Shown: piece by piece, positions 53,420-62,596 of the stretch | Numbering within the stretch: position 1 is the stretch's first letter | Layout: every line of letters starts with the position of its first letter | From: CBDDBX01 sp965225955 | GTDB taxonomy: Bacteria; Acidobacteriota; Aminicenantia; UBA2199 | Direction: 5' to 3' | Assembly: GCA_965225955.1 (NCBI GenBank) | Contig: CBDDBX010000006.1 | Span: 62,001-126,000, forward strand | Length of the DNA stretch: 64,000 bases | The notes under the pieces: model-generated | Database searches by the model: none | What the model was told of the DNA's origin: nothing | What the model saw: only the letters and a program-made list of their open reading frames with translations | Position numbers and translations under genes: made by a program

Positions 53420-54691
53420 TTATCCAACAATATGATTGATTGTTCCCACAACGATCAGACAGGTGAAAAAACCTGCTCCAAAGATCAACCACTTGATTTT
53501 TGTCTCTTTTTTCATAGCTTTAACCCTCCCTATAAGGTGTTTACAAACTCTTTTTATAAGCTTCCCCAGTGAAGTAAAAATAATACTGATAACAGACTCC
53601 TGCTTTTTTTCATCAATCTCACTCTCTTCTTTACCGGGTTTAATATCAACACTATCCTCTACATCTTCCTTCTCTTTTGTTTCCTCTTTCACCGGTTTAA
53701 CAGGAAATCTTCCAAAATTTTCAGGATACTCTCCTGTTACCTCTTTTACAGCTTCTGCAACTCCTCTGCATCCCTGCCAGTCAAAACCTGCAGCTTCTCC
53801 GGGATAAGGAGCATTGGTTCTTTCAAAAACATATTCCATTTCAAAAGCATTTGGATTCTTTTTAAGAAAAGGCACAAGAAGCCTTTTCCATCCATCTGCA
53901 TCCGGTTTTCTTCTGCAACCATCATCAGAAATAAAAAATCTTCTCCCAGCACTCATTGCAGGTTTTCTCTGAAATTTTGAGATATATTGCAGTTTTTCCT
54001 CATCCACCTGATGAACTGTTGAGCATGCATTTACCCGCCAGTCAGGACCGAGAGGATCTACAAGACGTCTTTTCCAGAAGAAGTCGTCTGCCATAAAATC
54101 TGCTCCATGAACAATATCTCTTCTGGAGTATCCAGCTTCAAAGAGTATCGCTGTTACCCATTTGAACACATGCTTGAACCCTTCATTCTGTGGTTCATTC
54201 TCAATTTCCCACATAACATCACAGCCTTTTAGAGTATCAACCACTCTTCTTACCCAGGCCAGTGAAAATCTGTGAAGATGCTTCTGATACCACATATCCA
54301 CATTCTGATGATTCAGTCTCCAGGGACTGGAGAGAAATGTGCCGTGACATCTGTCAAATATTGAGAAAACAAATCCCATACCATATCTGTTTGCAATCTC
54401 TGCCATTTTGCGAAGATTCAGAAAATACTTCTCATTAAAACTCTCCAGATCATATTTCCCGTCCCTTATCTGATATGGCATATATCCGGAGTACTCAGGC
54501 AGATCTGTACTTCCCGCATCATCCCCTACATTAAGAAAAGGTAGAACTCTTACCAGGTCGCTTCCACCATCTGCAAAACTTCTGCAATACTCTTCCCACT
54601 TTTTTTCAATCAGATCTCCTCTGTTATCAATACAGGAGAACTCCCTTTCTGATCCTGCAATACTCCATATTGCACTACAAATTTTTAACAT
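53420..54691 (-). CDS. GH5-like glycoside hydrolase with C-terminal membrane anchor
   Basis: ATG 54691 (423 residues; a GTG at 54697 overlaps the SD). TIM-barrel features: VRVLPFLNVGDDAG, FVFSIFDRCHG, and WEIENEPQNEG, the NEP motif holding the acid/base glutamate in clan GH-A. The enzyme part ends around residue 320, followed by an acidic low-complexity linker (KPVKEETKEKEDVEDSVDIK) and a C-terminal helix (IKWLIFGAGFFTCLIVVGTI). Located 5' of holin-like genes, so perhaps a virion/lysis enzyme against an envelope polysaccharide; a membrane-anchored endolysin of this fold would be unusual. No signal peptide. Confidence 0.65.
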   Translation of the reverse strand: MLKICSAIWSIAGSEREFSCIDNRGDLIEKKWEEYCRSFADGGSDLVRVLPFLNVGDDAGSTDLPEYSGYMPYQIRDGKYDLESFNEKYFLNLRKMAEIANRYGMGFVFSIFDRCHGTFLSSPWRLNHQNVDMWYQKHLHRFSLAWVRRVVDTLKGCDVMWEIENEPQNEGFKHVFKWVTAILFEAGYSRRDIVHGADFMADDFFWKRRLVDPLGPDWRVNACSTVHQVDEEKLQYISKFQRKPAMSAGRRFFISDDGCRRKPDADGWKRLLVPFLKKNPNAFEMEYVFERTNAPYPGEAAGFDWQGCRGVAEAVKEVTGEYPENFGRFPVKPVKEETKEKEDVEDSVDIKPGKEESEIDEKKQESVISIIFTSLGKLIKRVCKHLIGRVKAMKKETKIKWLIFGAGFFTCLIVVGTINHIVG

Positions 54692-55090
54692 ATTCACCTC
54701 TTAATACTCTGAAACTAACTGCTTCTCCCAGCATCACCCATATTTTATGATGGAATCGCTTATTGTTCTTCCGGTGTTTACCCCTGTTTCCAGCTGAATT
54801 ACAAACTAATTTTATTTGTTTCTGTTTTTCAGGATTTAATATGAAGAAGAAGCCCTTCGGTTAACTCAGGATAAACTGCGTTCTCCGCATGATAATGATA
54901 AAGCTGAAACGTTCCTGATCTTAACTAAGTAATATTTCCCGCTTCGCTTCAATATTGGTTAAAACTCATCTTCAATATCCCGTTTTTAGTGTCAGTAACG
55001 AAGTGAAAGCATTAAACATTATGCGGGACTATGAAGAAGCAAAGAGCTTTGTTTTTACTTTGTACCCGTAGATTGATTTTGTATATATAG
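54692..55090. other. Gap with fibre-gene scar features
   Basis: No credible gene. On the minus strand an ATGAGTTTT followed by a stop after six codons lies near 54972, a GCGGAGAACGCAG word at 54867-54885, and a copy of the fibre 3'-end repeat at 54766-54813. These look like the two ends of a lost fibre gene. Confidence 0.45.
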
Positions 55091-55115
55091 AAAGGGCTTA
55101 AGAATTAAGCCCTTT
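55091..55115 (-). terminator. Terminator of the tail operon
   Basis: AAAGGGCTTAA-GAA-TTAAGCCCTTT: 11-bp perfect stem, 16 nt after the stop of the tail hub gene; a T/A run follows on the minus strand. Confidence 0.65.
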
Positions 55116-55130
55116 CCTGTTTTCTTATAC

Positions 55131-56615
55131 CTACAGAAGAACTTCACAGGTTGGATCATCCAGTTTATTTTCATCATTAAGTCTGACGATATTTGGATCA
55201 TCGTCTGCATAAAGAATGAAAGAACCTTTATTAACCCCTGTTATATCAAGCCCTTCAAAGGTAATCATATCTGTATCGTGAGAGTAACTCTTACGATAGA
55301 TCTGCACAAGGCGCCACTGGTCATCGTAGTAGCTGTTCCAGAATTTTGTTCTGATAACATCAGCCAGTTCATACTCATCCCCTTTGGATTTGTGAATTCT
55401 GAACCTGTACCATACCAGAGGTTTCTTCTGAAAAAAGAGGCGTCTCACAACAACATCCAGACATGATGCATCGTCTGTATGGTACATCATATCAATATCT
55501 GCTACTGCTTCACCCCAGTTTGTACCAGCTTCAACATCCTGAGGAGTCTTTAAATACTTCTTATCCCCATAACTGTAAACATAGTTTCTTCTGTACTCAT
55601 TTACAATACCGGAAACATCCATCCACTGTTCAAAAGATTCTCTGTCTACATACACTGAATTGATAGTATCTCTGGGAACTTCCCCACCCCATTGCAGAAC
55701 TTTAACACCTATTGAACCATCAACTTTCTGATAAGTGAGGCAATCAAAATTCATTGCGAAGTCTTTGAGAAAATCCATCCAGGATTTACTATCAGTAATA
55801 GCTACATTTATGCCTGTATATCCTCTTCCATTATAGATATCCTTAGCTTTCTGCAGATCCTCTTCATTAAAATTCAGAGCTCTGTCATTTATACGACCAA
55901 CAATACTATTGACCTCTTTAAGAATATCAGCTGGATTAGTTATAAGAGAATCTCCACTAAACATTCCTTCACAATCGAAATAGAGTTCATTATCTGTAAA
56001 ACCTGCCTGCTGAACGTCAATGTAACACCTGTTGTCCGCATTTTCTTTCGTAAAAGCTACAGGATTGCCACTCTTATCATAAACTGCGGTGATCTCTTTC
56101 AGAGGGTGCCATGCTGCCATAAACAGATTGCTGTAAACTCTGTAAGCAGTTAAAGCACCTTTCTTCTCACTTCCATCGGAATTAATCACACCAGCAACAA
56201 TATTCGAATACTTACCCTCATTTTCATCAGGCACTGCGGGAAAAAGAGGCACTTTCTTGATAACTCTGTTAATGGGCTGATCCAGACCTATCTTCATTAC
56301 GTCTGCTTTTATCTTAAACTCTTCAGGTGAACAGGAGGGAAAATCTGAAATTTTCCCTGTAAAGATAAGTTCCCCGTCATTGTAAATTTTAAGAGTCTTA
56401 CCAAGAAGAAAGCCATCCGTTGAAAGCAGAAGCTTATCAAAGTAGTTATTCACATTTGTGAAGGTTACATCTGCAGTAGAGTTCTCAAAAGTCTTATCTG
56501 TTGTAAGAGCTCTTGAGATTTCAGATACAGATATAAGCCGGTTCTTCTCCTGACCATTACCCATCTGGGTAAAGACTCTGTCTCCACTGTCAAGACTTAT
56601 TATTACTTTATACAT
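55131..56615 (-). CDS. Phage tail hub / baseplate-like protein
   Basis: A 494-residue protein beginning MYKVIISLDSGDRVFTQMGN, with SADVTFTNVNNYFDKLLL-like tail hub strands (FENSTADVTFTNVNNYFDKL) and a LKIYNDGELIFTGKI ring motif, followed by a long beta-rich C-terminal part. This is the general pattern of tail-hub/Tal/gp27-like proteins. Overlaps the preceding tail gene by 8 nt. Assigned from gene order (after tape measure) and beta-rich pattern. Confidence 0.6.
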   Translation of the reverse strand: MYKVIISLDSGDRVFTQMGNGQEKNRLISVSEISRALTTDKTFENSTADVTFTNVNNYFDKLLLSTDGFLLGKTLKIYNDGELIFTGKISDFPSCSPEEFKIKADVMKIGLDQPINRVIKKVPLFPAVPDENEGKYSNIVAGVINSDGSEKKGALTAYRVYSNLFMAAWHPLKEITAVYDKSGNPVAFTKENADNRCYIDVQQAGFTDNELYFDCEGMFSGDSLITNPADILKEVNSIVGRINDRALNFNEEDLQKAKDIYNGRGYTGINVAITDSKSWMDFLKDFAMNFDCLTYQKVDGSIGVKVLQWGGEVPRDTINSVYVDRESFEQWMDVSGIVNEYRRNYVYSYGDKKYLKTPQDVEAGTNWGEAVADIDMMYHTDDASCLDVVVRRLFFQKKPLVWYRFRIHKSKGDEYELADVIRTKFWNSYYDDQWRLVQIYRKSYSHDTDMITFEGLDITGVNKGSFILYADDDPNIVRLNDENKLDDPTCEVLL

Positions 56616-57378
56616 TCAGGCCGTTCTCCCAGAACTCCAGTGAAAAGGAGTCGTACCCCATTTGACGAGATGGAGCAAATTCATTAACCAGCAGCCCTCC
56701 ATGAAAGCAGTTGGTTGCAGCCATATCGGGAGCAAACACGATCATTCCCGGCTTGAACAGCTCTTTAAATTTGAGATATTCTGACTGAGGAACCATATCA
56801 AAGGTCATATTATAACCGTGCTGCTGTGATACTGACTGACTGTATACCAGCTGACCATTTATAAGAGTTGCTGTATGATTTGATCTGAATACCGGAGAGA
56901 ATCCCCAGGAGTAGTTTCTTATGAGATCAAAATAGTCTCCAATAAAGATCTCTCCGAGTTCTATATAACTCCCGGCACCACTCAATTCCAGACGAATGTA
57001 GCGGGCACTCTTCTTTGCAAAAGTCTGGAAAAGGTTCTTATATCCTCCCATATCACAGACTCTTGAAGATAAATTAATACTCCAGGTCATGTTTGCTTCT
57101 GCATAATCGGAAGCGGAGAAGAGCTTCAGTACAACTGAAGCTCCCTCCCTGACGTTTATTAAAGAAAAGGCAGAAAACTCCCTTACTTCTCCCAGATCCA
57201 GATCTATGTGTACTGCATTTGCTACAGAACGGAATGTCTCTGATGGTATTGAATTCACCAGATTTTTTACATCATATCCATCTGCAGTTGCATTATCAGG
57301 AACAGTTTTAATTGAAGCATCTTCATGCGTAAGAACCTGTCCCGCAATATTGTTAATTAAAAATCCACCATTAGCCAT
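56608..57378 (-). CDS. Distal tail protein with discoidin-like domain
   Basis: A 256-residue protein: AVHIDLDLGEVREFSAFSLI, SARYIRLELSGAGSYIELGE are F5/8 type C (discoidin-like) strands (about 60-150), then a tail-protein C-terminus (FSPVFRSNHTATLINGQLVY, SQQHGYNMTFDMVPQSEYLK). Placed between tape measure and hub, as Dit-like distal tail proteins are. The discoidin module may bind sugars. Confidence 0.6.
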   Translation of the reverse strand: MANGGFLINNIAGQVLTHEDASIKTVPDNATADGYDVKNLVNSIPSETFRSVANAVHIDLDLGEVREFSAFSLINVREGASVVLKLFSASDYAEANMTWSINLSSRVCDMGGYKNLFQTFAKKSARYIRLELSGAGSYIELGEIFIGDYFDLIRNYSWGFSPVFRSNHTATLINGQLVYSQSVSQQHGYNMTFDMVPQSEYLKFKELFKPGMIVFAPDMAATNCFHGGLLVNEFAPSRQMGYDSFSLEFWENGLNV

Positions 57379-57381
57379 TTT

Positions 57382-60300
57382 TTACCCCACTTTTGTTCTT
57401 ATTTCTGTTGCTGTACCACGGAAATTATCTCTGATAATAGATTTCATGATCTCAGCAAATTCTGTCTTATCCTGACGTGAAGCAGTGCCATTAACACTGA
57501 TATTATAAGTATTCGACTGACTGTTATCAGAAGAGCCTCTTCTGTAAGGAGTGCCATCTGCTTTGATTTTAGGAATTCTGCTGAGAGGAGTAATTCTTGT
57601 TTTCCCACCAACTGATTCCAGAAGTTCAGGTTCACCACCTTCTCCAACAATAAATCTGGAAGGAGTGTTGATCCAGCCAAATGTACCATTTGCATAGTTC
57701 TCCTGCGGAGCCTGATGGCCACGTTTGCCTTTAGGCATGGTTAAGTAGTCGTTCAGGTCTACTCTGTCAACATTCCAGCCAATCTTAATAGGTCTGGATT
57801 TAGTAACCATCTTATCAAGTTCACCATCAAGAGTACCTACTTTCGTTTTGATAATGTCCATCTCAGCTGTTGCAACTGTAGTCATTTTCTTGAAACCTTT
57901 GTCTTCAGACAGAAGTGATTGAGACATACCAGCTTCTACTTCTACAGCTCTTTCAACCATTGCTTCAAATGCTTTTCTGGTCTCGTCATCCATATTGTTG
58001 ACGTCGTGACCCGCCTCTTTAAGTTTGGCAAGGATATCTTCCTCAATACTTGTTCCTGCAGCAAAGGTGCTATTCTTCATTTGCCCGAATGTGGTTTCAG
58101 AAGTTTCAGCCATCTTAATAAGACCACCATCAACTTCTCCGAAAAGAGGAAGAATATTGTTCTTCACATCTTCTGCAGCTTTAGTAACTTTCTCTTCAGC
58201 TTTCTCACCACTACCTTTAATCTCACCAGTCTTAACCTTAGTATCTTCATTAACCTTATCAACTGCTTTATCACCAGCCATAAATGCATCATCAATCTGA
58301 GTTTTAGTGTTAAGAGCCGCATTTCCGTAATCCGTAACACCCTGAGTAAGATTATCCCAGCCATTCACACCTTCTTCATCTCCTGGCTCAGGCCCGCTAT
58401 AAACACCGGAGAGATCATCCTTAGCTTTATCAGCAGTATCTCCAATAGCATTACCAATATTATTCATTGCATTCTTATTGTGTTCTTCAATAGCTTCAAG
58501 GTCCTCAATTCCACTATCAAGCATATTTCTAAAAACTGACGGAAACTCACCTTCGTCTGAATTGAGTTTTATTAAATATAGTACCGCAGTCAAAAGATTG
58601 TCCATTGCTGATCTTACTGGAAGCATGGCATCTGTATATTTACTGGCTTGATCTACAAGATCCTGAGTATTACTATTTATTTCATACCCTTCATCTTTAT
58701 GTAAAGCATTTATCCTCTTAAGAATAGGTGCTATTTGCTCAAGAGCCTCTTTTTTATCTAAACCTGAATCCATCAATGCCTGATAAGAGTTTTGAGCAGC
58801 TTTCTGGAAATCATCAAACCTCTCTTTACTTACATTAGCAGTGTTATGAAGAGCTCCAAATACCTTATCAAGTGCTTTTACTTGGTCTAAGGTTTCTTTT
58901 GCCTTTTTAAATCTATCATTTTTCTTTATAAGTTCTTCATAAATAGCTATCCCGCTTTCACCCAATAACTCTGTTGCCAAGGGTTCTTTGCTAGCTTTTA
59001 GAACGTTATAATATTTTAAGGTATCCTGTATCTGGGCTTTAACATAGTCATTAATTGATTTAATAGAATTATTATGTGTTTTATTCCATTTGACAATTTC
59101 TGTGACAGATTTTATATAATAATTATCAAACTCTTTCTGCTTTTTTGCTACTGCATCAAAGTTGCTCATCAATTCACTTAATGCATAAGCCAGGCCACTC
59201 CGTTCACCAGCTCTATCCTTTTTCCAGTCTTGATTATCCTTAATACCTGGAGGTGCTTTATCATATCCATCATCTCCTCTTTCCAGACCATGCTCTAAAC
59301 CTGATGGGTTACTAAAGGCGTGATCCCCCCACTTCTTCATATACCTATTAAACTTGTTTTGAAAACCAGCAAAATCAACATCCAGCTTAACAGAAAGTAC
59401 GAGAACTTTATGCAATGAATCTGCTTCTTTTATAGTCTTGTCCCACACCTGTTCATAAGCCTTTTTCATTGCGTCCATACCAGTCATAACCGGATTTTCT
59501 TTCCTAAGTTTTTTTGCAGTTTCAATAACTTCTTTTTTAAAACCTTTGAGAGCTATTTTCGATCTATCAACATCTTTATATAGAGCTTTCCAGTTTGGTG
59601 TTTTCGTAAAAAGGGAATCAAAAACAGAGTTAATTCCTTTTATTACGGTGTGAACCCCTTTTAACATTTGCACTGGATCTTTACTTGCTAATCCTTCTAC
59701 AAAATTAGTACCTCCTTTAATCATATTACCGACACCACTTACAACGTCCTTTATTTTTTTAGCAGTTCCAGCACTAATGATTCCCAGTTTCTGAATAGCA
59801 TCTATACCACTCGTCACTGTCTTTTCAAACCCAGAATATGCTGCGCTTATTTTCTTGACACTATAGAGAGCTTTTTGTATGAATGGAGTTGATTTCTTTA
59901 TCTCTTTTGCAGTGTATTGAAAACTTTTAGGTGCTGTTTTACCCAATTTACTATAAGCTGCTTCCAGATCTTTGACTTTTGGATATAGTTTTTTTATCAG
60001 TTTTTCTTTAATTTTTATATTTTTATTCTGTTTTTTCCATGCTTCAGTTAAAGCATTCATTTTCTCAAGAGTATTGTTGCCTGATTCAATTGTTAACCCT
60101 TTTTTAAAAGTTTTTAAATTTGTTGTTAGAGATGCCGATAATTTGATCGTTTTTTCAACTTTCTTATTTACCTTCTCAACTTTTTCAGGAATCTTATCCC
60201 AATTCATTACAAATGCGACAACATTATTGAGTAAGTCTTTCTCGAACTTTTTGACCGTTTTCTCAACCTTCTTATTGACCTTCTCAACTTTTTCAGGAAT

Positions 60301-60417
60301 CTTATCCCAATTCATTGCAAATGCGACAACATTATCGAGTAAATCTTTCTCGAATTTGTTGATTTTTTCCATCATGTCATATAAACCGTTTAAAGTTGTT
60401 TCATTATAAGAACTCAT
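57382..60417 (-). CDS. Tape measure protein
   Basis: A 1011-residue, mostly helical, lysine-rich protein with long coiled-coil stretches. The C-terminal GWINTPSRFIVGEGGEPELL and ESVGGKTRITPLSR motif is typical of tail tape measure proteins, whose length sets the tail length. Position upstream of Dit-like and hub genes agrees. Residues about 21-92 are a tandem duplication of a 36-residue unit. SD AGGAGG. Only a weakly hydrophobic central segment (KDVVSGVGNMIKGGTNFVEG) is visible, no strong membrane helix. Confidence 0.85.
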   Translation of the reverse strand: MSSYNETTLNGLYDMMEKINKFEKDLLDNVVAFAMNWDKIPEKVEKVNKKVEKTVKKFEKDLLNNVVAFVMNWDKIPEKVEKVNKKVEKTIKLSASLTTNLKTFKKGLTIESGNNTLEKMNALTEAWKKQNKNIKIKEKLIKKLYPKVKDLEAAYSKLGKTAPKSFQYTAKEIKKSTPFIQKALYSVKKISAAYSGFEKTVTSGIDAIQKLGIISAGTAKKIKDVVSGVGNMIKGGTNFVEGLASKDPVQMLKGVHTVIKGINSVFDSLFTKTPNWKALYKDVDRSKIALKGFKKEVIETAKKLRKENPVMTGMDAMKKAYEQVWDKTIKEADSLHKVLVLSVKLDVDFAGFQNKFNRYMKKWGDHAFSNPSGLEHGLERGDDGYDKAPPGIKDNQDWKKDRAGERSGLAYALSELMSNFDAVAKKQKEFDNYYIKSVTEIVKWNKTHNNSIKSINDYVKAQIQDTLKYYNVLKASKEPLATELLGESGIAIYEELIKKNDRFKKAKETLDQVKALDKVFGALHNTANVSKERFDDFQKAAQNSYQALMDSGLDKKEALEQIAPILKRINALHKDEGYEINSNTQDLVDQASKYTDAMLPVRSAMDNLLTAVLYLIKLNSDEGEFPSVFRNMLDSGIEDLEAIEEHNKNAMNNIGNAIGDTADKAKDDLSGVYSGPEPGDEEGVNGWDNLTQGVTDYGNAALNTKTQIDDAFMAGDKAVDKVNEDTKVKTGEIKGSGEKAEEKVTKAAEDVKNNILPLFGEVDGGLIKMAETSETTFGQMKNSTFAAGTSIEEDILAKLKEAGHDVNNMDDETRKAFEAMVERAVEVEAGMSQSLLSEDKGFKKMTTVATAEMDIIKTKVGTLDGELDKMVTKSRPIKIGWNVDRVDLNDYLTMPKGKRGHQAPQENYANGTFGWINTPSRFIVGEGGEPELLESVGGKTRITPLSRIPKIKADGTPYRRGSSDNSQSNTYNISVNGTASRQDKTEFAEIMKSIIRDNFRGTATEIRTKVG
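60142..60357 (-). repeat. 108-bp tandem duplication inside the tape measure gene
   Basis: Two nearly identical 108-nt units encode KFEKDLL(D/N)NVVAF(A/V)MNWDKIPEKVEKVN and following residues; few base differences separate them, so the duplication is recent. Confidence 0.8.
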
Positions 60418-60888
60418 ATTTACCTCCTCTTATTTTCCTTCCGGGACATAATTCCCCTATTAAAAACATACTCCCTCCTTTCAGCAGGAAGTCTGAAGTG
60501 AAAACACCTCATCTTCTCTTCCATACTTTCTTTTTTTTTATTAACCGACTCCCTAACCGGATTGTTCTCAAAGTTTCTCTATTAATATCAGTCTGTCTCA
60601 GGGAGGCCCTGACTTCACACGGACTACCACTGACCGGCTCAGACATTGTTTTCAACAGGTTATGCTGAAACCAGTACTTCTCTATCTTAAATCTGTTCGG
60701 GCAAGGCATGCCTGGCCCCTACATTTGCATTTCTGAAAGACGCAATGATGCGCTTCTACTACATAAATTCAGATACTGGAATCTTCCAGAACCACCCGAA
60801 ATGCCGGATTTATTCACCCCCCCTATTTTAAGGGGATTTGTGAAATATTGCTTCCGGTGTTTACCGTTGTTTTGCCCTGTTTTAAAAA
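60418..60888. other. Gap between tape measure and fibre with REP-like palindrome
   Basis: About 470 nt without a credible gene. It contains the palindrome GGGCAAGGCATGCCTGGCCC at 60699-60718 (perfect core AGGCATGCCT), a REP-type sequence, and at 60849-60898 the fibre 3'-end repeat directly after the fibre stop codon. Confidence 0.5.
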
Positions 60889-61608
60889 CTATTTTTTCCC
60901 AACAGCCATCCAGTCTATACGTGTTGTATCATTTGGTGTAGCATAGATGTAGCAAACAAAACCGGTCAAAGAGATCCCTTTCACTTTAACAGTTGCTCCC
61001 TGCAACATATTATCCTGAACAAACACTCTTGGAACAGAAGTAAATGGAGCTGAAAATGTCACATTCTGTGTAACCCATGCAGGCCCGGCATGCCCCTGAA
61101 GAAAATGTCCTGAATCAATATGGTTTGTTGAACTATTATGTGTTACATCGTACCCACTATAAACCTTATCCTGAGGCAGATCTTTCTCAGTCCAGATCTT
61201 ATAAGGGCCTCCTATTGACCAGCCTCCCATTTTAAGTTCATTGTCGTTATCGAGCCCCAGATATGTTGCAAAAATACCAGGTCTGTGAAAAGACATTACT
61301 GCAGGTGTTCCCTCATTTGTAGCTTGTATCTCAAGCGAACCAGCAGCACCTGAGCTTACAGGGAAACCTTGTTCAGTTGCTTTAAAAACCTGTTTATTAA
61401 GCGATATAGCAGAGCCATCCACTTTCAAAGTTCCTTCATCTGCATCAGTCCAGTTATTTCCATCCCACACTTTCAGACAATATCTGTTATTATCTTCAAA
61501 AAGCCGGACCTCTCCTACACCTGCTTCTGAAGTGTCACCTAAGCCAAGCTTCTTCATCAGGTTAGCCTGATTTACACCGTATTTTTCGCCTACTTTAAAA
61601 AAGCTCAT
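60889..61608 (-). CDS. Tail fibre with H-type lectin-like C-terminus (paralogue 2)
   Basis: 239 residues. N-terminal module MSFFKVGEKYGVNQANLMKK and EVRLFEDNNRYCLKVWDGNN is shared with the two other fibres. The C-terminal part (about 160-237: TQNVTFSAPFTSVPRVFVQD ... TTRIDWMAVGKK) has the F---P-V-V and WMAVG pattern of H-type lectin domains, which bind carbohydrates. SD GGAGG. Confidence 0.75.
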   Translation of the reverse strand: MSFFKVGEKYGVNQANLMKKLGLGDTSEAGVGEVRLFEDNNRYCLKVWDGNNWTDADEGTLKVDGSAISLNKQVFKATEQGFPVSSGAAGSLEIQATNEGTPAVMSFHRPGIFATYLGLDNDNELKMGGWSIGGPYKIWTEKDLPQDKVYSGYDVTHNSSTNHIDSGHFLQGHAGPAWVTQNVTFSAPFTSVPRVFVQDNMLQGATVKVKGISLTGFVCYIYATPNDTTRIDWMAVGKK

Positions 61609-61641
61609 ATTTACCTCCCATATAATCCCTTCTTTATATAT

Positions 61642-61672
61642 AAAAAAAGGGCGCAGTAATACTACGCCCTTT
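61642..61672 (-). terminator. Terminator between the two H-lectin-like fibre genes
   Basis: AAAGGGCG / CGCCCTTT stem with an 11-nt loop; on the minus strand T7 follows. It would separate transcription of paralogue 3 from paralogue 2. Confidence 0.75.
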
Positions 61673-61693
61673 AATTTGAATCATTGTTAATCT

Positions 61694-62440
61694 CTATACT
61701 TCTCCAATTGCTATCCAGTCTACATCCTGATTTTTTGATCCATCATACTCAAAAGTAAAACCTGTTGTGGTTCTGCTTCTTGGAATAACATTTTTAGACC
61801 AGGAATAGGTCAGCCAGTCCTGCAATACAATCCGCGGAGTGCTGGCAAAAGCTGTCTGGAAAGATCTTGTTATATTAATATCCCCTGAACTGGCACCTCC
61901 ACGATGAAACTCACCCGTTTCAATTCTGTATTTTTTATCTGGGTTCTGGTTATCATGAATAAAACCGTAAGCTCCATTAGCTTTTATAGAACCTTCATCA
62001 ATTGAGACATCTCCTCCTGCTATATAGAGAAGATTTACATCCTGCATGTTCAGCTTCAAGGCATCATTACCATTACCTGTACCAAGAGTCGCTCCATTTT
62101 TCCCTGAAGTTGTTCTGAAAGCTATATAACCATAACTGGTTGAACCATCAATAGCTATGTAGTCATCAAAATATGCAGGACCAGTTACATTTAGTACATC
62201 TTCTATTTTTACCTGATCATTTAGAGCAATTACTTTATCTGTTCCACTAAATTTAAGTTTATCAACAGTACCAATTGTCTCCCAGGTAGAGCCATTCCAC
62301 GCTTTCAGAACATATATATTGTCATCGTTAAAAAGCCTGACTTCATTGACTCCTCCAGTAGAGTCATCTCCACATCCAAGCTTCTTCATCAGATTAGCCT
62401 GATTAACTCCAAATTTTGAACCTACCTCAAAGAAACTCAT
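61694..62440 (-). CDS. Tail fibre with H-type lectin-like C-terminus (paralogue 3)
   Basis: 248 residues. Shared N-terminal module MSFFEVGSKFGVNQANLMKK; central part differs (AYFDDYIAIDGSTSYGYIAF; LYIAGGDVSIDEGSIKANGA). The C-terminus (FQTAFASTPRIVLQDWLTYS ... VDWIAIGEV) again follows the H-lectin pattern but with different loop residues from paralogue 2, suggesting another sugar specificity. Confidence 0.75.
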   Translation of the reverse strand: MSFFEVGSKFGVNQANLMKKLGCGDDSTGGVNEVRLFNDDNIYVLKAWNGSTWETIGTVDKLKFSGTDKVIALNDQVKIEDVLNVTGPAYFDDYIAIDGSTSYGYIAFRTTSGKNGATLGTGNGNDALKLNMQDVNLLYIAGGDVSIDEGSIKANGAYGFIHDNQNPDKKYRIETGEFHRGGASSGDINITRSFQTAFASTPRIVLQDWLTYSWSKNVIPRSRTTTGFTFEYDGSKNQDVDWIAIGEV

Positions 62441-62469
62441 TTTAATCTCTCTTTTTATTTAATATCTAC

Positions 62470-62590
62470 TGAAGCAGCTGCGTTCCCCGCAATAAAGTTA
62501 ACGCTGCCGCGCCTCCCATCTTTGCCATATTCTCATCCTTCGCAAGCTCACTCTTCGGCAAAGACCCTGCTCCGACATTAGTCGGCATGC
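62470..62590 (-). repeat. GC-richer dispersed patch before fibre paralogue 3
   Basis: Minus strand: AATGTCGGAGCAGGG, AGTGAGCTTGCGAA, AAAGATGGGAGGCGC, then GCGGGGAACGCAGCTG. It contains a small open frame (62466-62588, 40 codons) that shares NVG-G and RGTQL residues with the scar ORF at 51056-51194. I treat it as a non-coding repeat. Confidence 0.5.
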
Positions 62591-62596
62591 CCTTAT

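Noticed and set aside
57919..58539. 206-codon plus-strand frame inside the tape measure gene
   Set aside because: Antisense shadow of a lysine/glutamate-rich coding region, no SD, no domain.
62466..62588. 40-codon frame upstream of fibre paralogue 3
   Set aside because: It coincides with the dispersed GC-richer repeat and has no clear SD; its residue similarity to the 51056 scar ORF reflects the shared DNA.
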